DNA from: Baffinella frigidus
Lineage: Eukaryota; Cryptophyceae; Cryptomonadales; Baffinellaceae
DNA: 10,440 nt
Direction: 5' to 3'
Assembly: GCA_026770585.1 (NCBI GenBank)
Contig: MU646917.1
Coordinates: 41,968 to 52,407 of the forward strand
This document shows, piece by piece, positions 1 through 8,800 of this stretch. The notes beneath the pieces were generated by a model, which was given only the letters and a program-made list of their open reading frames with translations, did not search any database and was not told the DNA's origin. Position 1 is the stretch's first letter; each line of letters starts with the position of its first letter. Made by a program: the position numbers and the translations under genes.

Positions 1-57
1 GAGGGAGAGGGAGAGGGAGAGGGAGAGGGAGAGGGAGATAGAGAACGAGAGAGAGAG
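1..57. repeat. GGGAGA hexamer microsatellite
   Basis: GAGGGA is repeated about seven times and decays into GA dinucleotides. On the gene's strand it is TCTCCC, the same polarity as the C-rich introns. Confidence 0.9.
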
Positions 58-286
58 TTCTTCACATCGCCTGGTCATTCACCTACCATCCATTTTCGTT
101 TCGGGTTTAGGTTCCATGACGCTTGACCAAGAACACACGTACAGACTCTGGGCGCCGCCTCGGCATTCACCTCAAGCCCCCCCCTTTCTGTCATTTATTC
201 ATTGTCCGCTGTCGCGCGAAACGGGAACATCTTAAAGGGTTTATGTTGTTTTACCAGGACCAGATTATGGTAGGATTTGGGGATTA
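58..286. other. Unique stretch, no feature recognised
   Basis: This is non-repetitive sequence with no convincing exon on either strand. The end near 280-290 resembles the GGATTAGGAC segment that follows each copy of the exon 16 array. Confidence 0.4.
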
Positions 287-292
287 GGACAC

Positions 293-406
293 CTTGTGCT
301 GTTTGTCCACCTTCTGGCGCTCCCGCCTGACCGTCTCATTGAGCGACACATTGAGGATGTGGTTTGCGCCATTTCCAGGCAACACATGTCCGTTTTCGAA
401 CATAAA
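293..406 (-). CDS. Exon 16, copy 1: long open form, divergent
   Basis: The acceptor is CAAGGCAG before TTTATG and the donor is CACAAG followed by GTGTCC. All 38 codons are open, FMFENGHVLPGNGANHILNV, then a tail with RRERQKVDKQHK that is less basic than in the other copies. It is phase 0 at both ends. Confidence 0.5.
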
Positions 407-3400
407 CTGCCTTGAAATGGCTGAAAATGGATTCGGGATTAGGACACCTTGCGCTGCTTGTCCACCTTCTGGCGCTTCCGCTTGACCGTCTGGTAGCGCG
501 CCAAATTGAGGATGTGGCTTGCACCATTTCCAGGTACCACATGTTCGTTTTCGAACATAAACTGCCTGAAAACGACTCAACCGCTAGGGCCCTTACGCCT
601 GTCCTAACATCGCCCGACAGGGTTTCGGGGTTGGGGATAAGCGTTCAGGACCTTGCGCTGCTTGTCGACCTTCTGGCGCTTCCGCTTGACTTTCTGGTAC
701 TCGTGCACCAAATCCAGGATGTGGTTTCAGCCATTTCCAGGCAACACATGTCCGTTTTGAAGCATAAACTGACTGGGAATGGCTTAAGCTAGTTTGGGAA
801 TTAGGACACCTTGCGCTGCTTGTCGACCTTCTGGCGCTTCCGTTTGACCTTCTGGTAGAGCGCTTCGTGCACCTTGTTTCGGGGTTAGGTTTTAGGTTTT
901 AGGGTTTGGGGCGTAGGGTTTAGGGTTTAGGGTTTAGGGTTTAGGGTTGAGAGTTGAGGGGTGAGGGTGCGGGGTTCAGGGTTTAGGGTGTATGGGTGAG
1001 GGTGTATGGGTTAGGGTTCAGGGTGTAGGGTGTAGGGTTTAGGGTTTAGGGTTTAGGGTTTAGGGTTCAGGGAGGGTTTAGGGTTTAGAGTTTTGAATAG
1101 CGAGGGTTAAGGGTTTAGGAGGTTTGGGGTGTTAAAATGTTTTAGGGTACCGCGAGCTGCTCCGCGGGGGTCAGAGGGAGGACGAGGGGCTGCCAGAAGG
1201 CGAGCAGCTGCGCCGGGAAAACGCGGAAAAACGGATTGTCACGGGGTGGTCACGAGGTGGTCACGCGGTTCTAGTGCCCCCATTAACCGCGGATAACGTG
1301 GTATGTTCAGTCCGGGCGCGGTTGGGGTACCGCGAGCTGCTCCTCGGGGGTGAGAGGGAGGACGAGGGGCTGCCAGAAGGGGATCAGCCGCGCTGGTAGG
1401 TGTGCCTGGTGTAGGGTTTCGGATTTAGTGTTGAGTGTTGAGTGTTTTAGTGTTGGGTATTTAGTATTTAGTGTTGGGTGTTTAGTATTTAGTGTTGAGT
1501 GTTTAGTGTTCAGTGTTTGGTGTTAGTGATTATTGTGAAGGGTTTAGTGTTTAGTGTTTAGTGTTTAGTGTTTAGTGTTTTAGTGTTGAATATTTAGTAT
1601 TTAGTGTTGAGTGTTTAGTGTTGGGTGTTTGGTGTTTGGTGTTTCTTGTGCAGGGATTAGTTTTTAGTTTTTAGTTTTTAGTGTTTAGTGTTTAGCGTTA
1701 AGTGTTTAGTGCTTAGTTTTTAGTGTTCAGTGTTTGGTGTTTAGTGTTTAGTGTCTAGGGTTTGGAGTTTACGAGCGAGGTGAGGATGAGCTTGATGAGC
1801 TCGACAGGGTGGACGAGGCCCCAGCCGCGCCGGAAGTGCGCTGCACACCCCACACCCACTTAGAGACGTCTCCGAGGCGGGCCCGTTTCTTAAGGCTCAT
1901 AGACTGTTGTATCACTCAACTCAAGGCTGAAGGGCCTTCTTTAGGACCTGTATCGAGAGTAATAAAGACGAAGAAGAAGAAGCACACCCCACACCCCGTC
2001 AGAGACGTCTCCGAGGCGGGCCTGTTTCTTAAGGCTCATAGACTATTGTATCACTCAACTCAAGGCTAAAGGGCCTGATTTAGGACCTGTATCGAGAGTA
2101 AAAAAGACGAAGAAGAAGCACACCCCACACCCCGTCAGAGACGTCTCCGAGGCGGGCCTGTTTCTTAAGGCTCATAGACTATTGTATCACTCAACTCAAG
2201 GCTAAAGGGCCTGATTTAGGACCTGTATCGAGAGTAAAAAAGACGAAGAAGAAGCACACCCCACACCCCGTCAGAGACCGCCCGCGGGAAACGCCACTCG
2301 TTTAGAGTTAGGGTCGATGGTTAAGGATGTAGGGTTTAGGGTTTAGGGTTTAGGGTTTAGGGTTTAGGGTTTAGGGTTTAGGGTTTAGGGTTTGGGGTGT
2401 AGGGTGTAGGATTAAGGGCTGAGGATTCAGGGTTTAGAGTTTAGAGTTTATCTCTTGGGTTTTAGGTTTTGGGGTTTAGGGTTAATGATTTAGGATTTGG
2501 GGTTTAGGGTTTAGGGTTTAGGGGTTCGGGTTCAGGGTTTGGTTCACACCTTCGAACTTGGAGTTGGACTTCTTCCGGAACGATTTGATCGTTTGTGAGC
2601 GCAGCATGTGCCTGCAAAAGTCAACACTCCCGTAAGTCAACACCCCCCTCTGTGATCGCAGCATGTGCTTGCAAAAGTCAACACTCACATAAGTCAACAC
2701 TCCCGTTTGTCAGCGCAGCATGTACCTGGTCCGGGGTCCAGGGTCAAGGGTTCAGGGTTCAGGGTGATTACAAGACGTTAAACACCCCGATAAATATTTC
2801 GCAAGCAGGTAACATATATATGTATATAATATATATATACACATATAATGCAATACAATATAAGAAGGAGGGTAGTGGACCGAACGCCGTGGCCGATCTC
2901 GCGCGCCTGCTTTGCCTTCTGTTCCTCCGACACCCATTCCGCCTGCGCCGGCGCCGCTCTGTGCGCCGGAGGGGGGAGGAGGCTTCTCGCAGAGCCGTCG
3001 ACCCCCTCCAGCCTTGATACCTGTCGTTCGGGCATACAATTAAATTTCAATGAATTTGGGCAATGAAACTTAATACACATAATGAATATATTAGTAATAA
3101 TAACGCATTCGTGTGGTCATTCGCAGGAGGGGGGAGAAGGTGCGCCGGAGGAGGGAGGAGGCTTTTCGCAGAGCCGTCGACCCCCTCCAGCCTCGATACC
3201 TACCGTGGGGCCGTACTTGCGCGAGCTCAGCCGTCTCCTCCAGCTTTGGCTAAGACTATTTGGGCTCACCAATGTGGTGCGCCCGGACTCGTTTCGTCAG
3301 AGTGTAGGGTGTAGGGTATAGGGTATAGGGTGTTGGGTATAGGGTACGCAGCGAGAGCTCAGCCGTCACCTCCCTTGAGATTTCGAGTTTCGGGTTTAGG

Positions 3401-5660
3401 CTCACTTGCGTGGGATCAGTCAGACCCAGTTACGGCTTTCGGAGTTTGGGGTTCATGGTGTAGGGTTTAGGGCACGTACTTGCGAGAGCTCAGCCGTCAC
3501 CTCCCTTCGGGTAGGAACAACTCTATGTCCCTGGGTGAAAAGTACATGATAGAGTATAGGGTATATGGTATAGGGTTTAGGGCACGTACTTGCGAGAGCT
3601 CAGCCGTCACCTCCCGGAGCCTCTCCGCTTCCTGTTCGGGCCGGGTTTGGGGTTTGGGGTTAGGGTTTGGGGTGTGAGGTTTAGGGTTTGGGATTTGGGG
3701 TTTGGGGTTGAGGTTTGGGGAGTGGGGTTTGGGGTGTGGGGTGTGGGGTGTGAGGTTTGGGGTGTGGGGTTTTGGGTTTGTTGGTTTTGGGGTTTGGGGT
3801 TTGGGGTTTGGGGTTTGGGGTTTGCGGTTTTAAGATTTAGGGTTTAGGGTTTATGTGTTCGTCTTTCGGGGTGAGACCGTTTGAGCGTTTTGTTGAGGTT
3901 TGAGGGTTTGGGGTTGAGGGTTTGGGATCTGGGGTTCAGTGTTTAGAGTTAGGGTTTTGGGGGTTTGGGGTTTGGGGTTTGGGGTTTGGGGTTCAGGGTT
4001 CAGGGTGTGGTATTTGGGGTTTGGGGTTTGGGGATTGGGGTTTGGGGTTTTGGGTTTGACCCCTAGTGCGGGAAGGTCGCCAGATTGGAACTTTCGGAAC
4101 TTGAATCGAAGGTCCTGGTACCACCCGCTGTGGTTTGGGGGTTTCGGTTCAGGATTCAGTGTTGGTTCAGGGTCATTATTTTATTGTTTATTGTTTATTG
4201 TTTATTGTTTGGGGTTTAGAGTTTATAGCTTAGGGTTTGGGGTTTGGGGTTTCGAGGTTGGGGTTTGGGGTTTGGGGTTTAGGTTGTGGTGTGTGGAGTT
4301 TCGGGTATAGGGTATAGGGTATATGGTATAGGGTACAGGGTATACGGTGCAGGGTCTACAGTATAGGGTACAGGGTATAGGTTACAGGGTATAGAGTATA
4401 GGTTATATGGTAAAGGGTATACAAGATGCCGACAAACGGCGTCTACTGCAGTTGTCCCATCCTCGGGTTTCAGGTTTCGGGTCTCCAAAGTTCAAATATT
4501 TATGATTTATTTAGAAATATTTAGGGTTGATCTATTTAGGGTTTCGGGGTTCTGAAAATATTCCGACACCCGGCGTTTCCTGGAGCAGCCTCATTCTCGG
4601 GTTTAGAGTCTCAAAAGTTCAAACCCCGTCGAGGGTGTGGGGTGTATTTAGGGTTTCGGGGATCTGACAAAATCCCGACGCCCGGAGTCTCCTGAAGCTG
4701 CCGCATTCGCGCGGAGATGTCCTTGTGATTCATGATGAAGATAATCACGTCTTTCAGCAGCATGATCACCTGTGTCAGCATTTTCGTCAGCATATGGTGT
4801 GATCAGCACACGTTGAGTCAGCACGTTTTTTGTGTGTGTCCAGGAAACCCCCAGTAAGCACGTGACCTCCTTGCACTTCATAATTAATATCACGACGTCT
4901 ATCAGCAGCATGATCACTTGTGTCCAGGAAGGCCTTTGTCAGCTATGGTGTGTCCAAGCACATCTCGAGTCAGCATATAGTGTGTCCAGATCAGCATATG
5001 GTGTGTCCAGGAAGGCCTTTATCAGCATATAGGGTGTCCAGCACGGCCCGCGTCAGCACACGTGTTCAGCGCTGCTTTCGGGAGTAAGGTTTCGGGAGTA
5101 CGTTGAGGCGAGACGGCACGCGGTACTCCTTGGTGTCAGCATATGTCAGCATATGTCAGCATATGTCAGCATAGGGTGTGCCCAGCACATTTCGAGTCAG
5201 CACATAGTGTGTCCAGGAAGGCTCCATGCAGCCCATGAGTTGAGAGGTGAAAATTGAGGGTGTAGGGGGTACATTGAGGCGGGAGGGCGAGCGGTATTCC
5301 TTGGCGGTCTGGAACTTCTCTTTCTCTCTCTCTCTCCCTCTCTCTCTCTCTTCCTCTCTCTCTCTCCCTCTCTCCCACCTTCTCTCCCTCCCTCCCTCCC
5401 TCTCTCTCTCTCTCTCTCTTTCTCTCACGTTGAGGCGGGAGGGCGATCGGTATTCCTTGGCGATCTGGAACATCTCAATCATCCATTCCCATCTCGAGTC
5501 AGCATAAAGTGTGTCCAGGACGGCCCGCGTCAGCAAATGGGGTGTCCAGGAAGGCCTTTGTCAGCATATAGTGTGTGTAGCGTTGGTGTCGGGTGTAGGG
5601 TAGGGTGTAGGGGGTACGTTGAGACGGGAGGGCTCTCTCTCTGCTCTCTCTCTCTCGCGC

Positions 5661-5712
<52 letters not shown>

Positions 5713-5735
5713 GTTTTGGGATTACGTTGAGGCGG

Positions 5736-5780
<45 letters not shown>

Positions 5781-5791
5781 CTCTCTCTGCG

Positions 5792-5836
<45 letters not shown>

Positions 5837-8800
5837 TCGGGATTACGTTGAGGCGGGAGGGCGAGCGGTATTCCTTGGCGATCTGGAACATCTCAATCAT
5901 CCATTCCAGCCGCGATTGGTCCTTCACCGCCACGTACTGCCGAGCGCATTTTTCTCAGTATACGTTGTATTCTTGGTAATATACGACTTTATCTTAGTAT
6001 ACGTTGAAAACTTGGTGATATACGACAAGTATACGTTGTATTCTTGGTGATATACGGAACATCTCAATCATCCACTCAAGCCGCGATTGATCCTTCACCG
6101 CCACGTACTGCCGAGAGAAATTTAAATTAAATTAAATTTAAATTCAAGTTGAAAACTCTCCTGCCGTAGGGAATTGGAGCCGTTGGCGGAATTTCTGAAG
6201 AAAAAGCTCCAATTCCCGATGAGAGCGAGTGTTTGAGTTACAATTGGTTGCAAGGGCCACACCAGATTGCTCGATGGGGTTCGGCTCTTTCCGAGCGTAT
6301 ATCTGGACGCCGAACTACCCACAAAGGCAATAATTCCCCTATTCATCCCCGGGGAATTGACTTTTGGCGGCCTCTTGCAGCACTCTGGCGTGGAGGAGGG
6401 TGTACCGTGTCGTTCATGCCGGTCGAGGATGTTTTTCCTCTTCTGTATTACTCTCGATACAGTTCCCAGGTAGGCCCGATGATGAACCTGATGATGGTGA
6501 ACTTGCTGGTCGCTCTCAGCTGATCACGATCAGCTGATGAGGTTGACCAGCATCAGGCTCAAAGGTCTACTTAGCACCTGTATCGAGAGTAAGAGAGAAG
6601 AACAAGTCTCACCTGTATGCAACATTTTTTTTCATATTTTCGATATCTCTCGATATCAAATACCTAGGACCTGTATCGAGAAAAGCGACTTGGGTGTAAG
6701 GGTGTACCGTGTCGTTCATGAGCGCGATCAGCAAGTTGACCAGCATCAGGTTCATGGTCTGGCCTATCTGTATCGAGAGAACTGTATCGAGAGTAATACA
6801 GAAGAGGAAAAACATCCTCGACCGGCAGCCCTCGACCGTAGGGTGTAGGGTGTAGGGTGTAGGGTGTAGGGTGTAGGGTGTAGGGTATAGGGTGTTGCTC
6901 TCGCTCCCCGCCCCGGGGAGCGAGAGATTTATCACTCAACTCAAGGCTCAAAGGGCTACCTAGGACCTGTATCGAGAGTAATACAGAAGAAGAAGGGACT
7001 TGGGTGCGAGGGTGTACCGTGTCATTCATGAGGGCGATCAGCAAGTTCACCAGCATCAGGTTCATCGTCGGCCTGGGTTGAGGTTTGGGATTTGGGGTTT
7101 GGGGTTTGGGGTTTGGGGTTTGGGGTTTGGGGTTTAGGGCTTGTTGTGGGTTTGGGGTTTGGGGTGAAGGGGTTGGGGTTTAAGGTTTAGGGTTAGTTCG
7201 GGGTTTAGGGTTTAGGGTTTAGGGATTGGGAATTCGGGGTAAGGGGTCAGAGATCAGGACTTATGGGTTTGGGGTTTGGGGTTGGGTTTAGGGTTTGAGG
7301 TTTAGGGTTTAGGGTTCAGGGTTTAGGGTTTAGGGTTTAGAATTTAGGATTTAGGGTTTAGGGTTCAGGGTTTAGGGTTTAGGGTAGTTCAGGGTTTAAA
7401 GTTTAGGGAGTAGGGATTCAGGCATATGGTTTGAGGTTTGGGAGCTAGGGTTAAGGGTTTAGGATTTAGGGTTTTAGGTTTGGTAGGGGCGGTACCACAT
7501 GATGATGGAGATCGCGTTTGCCGAGTCTGACGAGAGCTGGTCCAGGAACGGCTGCCTGCGTTTCGGTTTGGGTTTACGTTTGGGTTTGTATTTGGGGGTT
7601 CGGTTTGGGTTTTGGGATAAACCCAAACCCCTGAGGATTGGGGTTTGGGTTTTGGGGTGTGGGGTTTGGGGTTTCGGTTTTGGGTTTTTGGGTTTTGGGT
7701 TTGGGGTTTGGGGTTTTGGGTTTGGGGTTTGGGGTTTGGATTTTGGGTTCTGGTTGGGTTTGGGGTTTAGGGTTTAGGGTTTAGGGTTTACCCGAAGGAC
7801 TGGTAGTACGTCCGCCAGAGCCACCTGGTTTGGGATTTGGGATTTAGTGTTCAGGGGTTTAGTTCTCAGGGTGTAGAGTTTAAGGTCTAGGGTCTCGGGT
7901 TTAAGGTTTTGGGTTTTAGTTTTGGTGTTTGTTGTTTGATGTTTGATGTTTGTTGTTTGGTGTTTGGTGTTTGTTGTTTGAGGTGTACAGTTTGGGGTGA
8001 AGGGCCCACATGTGAGGGTGTAGGGTGTAGGGTGTAGGGTGTAGGGTGTATGGTGTAGGGTGTAGGGTGTAGGGTCTAGGGTGTGGGGTTGAGTGTAGGG
8101 GTCTAGGGTGTGGGGTTGAGTGCAGACCAGCTCGACCAGCACTCGAGAGATTGGTTCTCAGCCAAGAGGGCTGAGCCATTTTCGTCATTCTGGCAGGCGG
8201 GGCCGCGCGTGAGGCCCGTGCCCTGATTTTAGGGTTGAGGGTTTAGGGTTTGTGGTTTGTGGTTTGTGGTTTGTGGTTGTGGTTTAGGGTTTAGGGTTTA
8301 GGGTTTAGGGTTTAGGGTTTAAGGTTTAGGGTTTAGGGTGTTGGGTGTTGGAATTAGGGTTTATGGTTTAGGGTGTAGGGTTTGTGGTTGAGGGTTTGGG
8401 GTTCAGGATTTAGGGTTTGGGCTTTAGGGTTCAGGGTTCAGGGTTCAGGGTTTGGGGTTTAAGGTTTGGTGTTTGGTGTTTGGTGTTTCGGGTTTAGGGT
8501 TTTGGGTTTAGAGAGGGTTTAGAGTTTAGGGTTTGGGGTCTAAGGTGGAGGGTTTGGGGTTTAGGACTTAGACGCGTTAGGGTTCAGGGTTTGGGGTTTA
8601 GGGTTTAGGGTTTAGGGTTTAGGGGTTCGCCTGCATCGCGCATGCGAACGCGAAGAGCAGCACCGACCAGATTGCTGCGGGTAATTAATTAATTAATTAT
8701 TTATTTAATTAATTTAGTTAATTGATTTGTGTGATCAGGACCAAGCCAGAGCGTGTGGGGTGTGAGTTAATGCTTGATTGGGTTTGTTGATTTAATTTTT

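Larger units (their letters stand above)
284..872 (-). repeat. Four-copy tandem duplication of exon 16 with flanks
   Basis: The four units are spaced about 155-205 bp apart and each holds an exon copy plus part of its flanking introns, with the segment GGATTAGGACACCTTG shared. The third unit is longer in its spacer and the fourth is cut at 872. Confidence 0.75.
1143..1382. repeat. Direct repeat of about 60 bp holding exon 15
   Basis: The segment from GGTACCGCGAGCTG to GCTGCCAGAAGG occurs twice, 180 bp apart, with only a few differences. The spacer holds two GTGGTCACG motifs and no recognised feature. Confidence 0.8.
4780..5230. repeat. Minisatellite with GTCAGCATA and GTGTCCAGGAAGG
   Basis: Irregular repeats combine GTCAGCATATGGTGTGTCCA and AGGAAGGCC, with variants GTCAGCACA and AGCACGG. 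On the gene strand each unit carries TATGCTGAC. A second cluster lies at 5498-5580. Confidence 0.75.

Noticed and set aside
284-580. Continuous 98-codon minus ORF across two exon 16 copies
   Set aside because: It uses the right frame in only one of the two copies; the conserved peptide and splice sites favour separate exons.
1773-2069. Plus-strand 86-codon ORF over the 136-139 bp repeat
   Set aside because: It follows a tandem repeat and overlaps exon 14 antisense; no family recognised and no splice support.
1843-2278. CRISPR-like array
   Set aside because: The units are whole tandem repeats with no unique spacers, in a eukaryotic context.
2812-2860. TATA-box promoter
   Set aside because: The TATATA tract is a microsatellite inside the predicted intron between exons 12 and 13, with no other promoter evidence.
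3590-3847. Plus-strand ORF with GLGFGVWG repeats
   Set aside because: It is the translation of TTTGGGG heptamers and overlaps real splice-flanked sequence on the other strand.
5098-5173. Bacterial-type promoter or operator sites in the GTCAGCATAT array
   Set aside because: Nothing else in the window is bacterial, and the array is better explained as a minisatellite.
5156-5933. Minus-strand ORFs with long RERERE runs joining exon 8 copies
   Set aside because: The GA microsatellite happens to be open; exon copies end at clear GT donors, so the joined reading is not likely to be made.
5537-6050. Plus-strand ORFs rich in SLSLSL
   Set aside because: They read through CT microsatellites and antisense of the TRP-helix exon; no protein-like composition.
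6233-6523. Plus-strand 96-codon ORF ending in MNLMMVNLLVALS as a real gene
   Set aside because: Its end is an inverted S6 exon copy and its middle crosses an inverted intron cassette; the start lies in the unrelated unique island.
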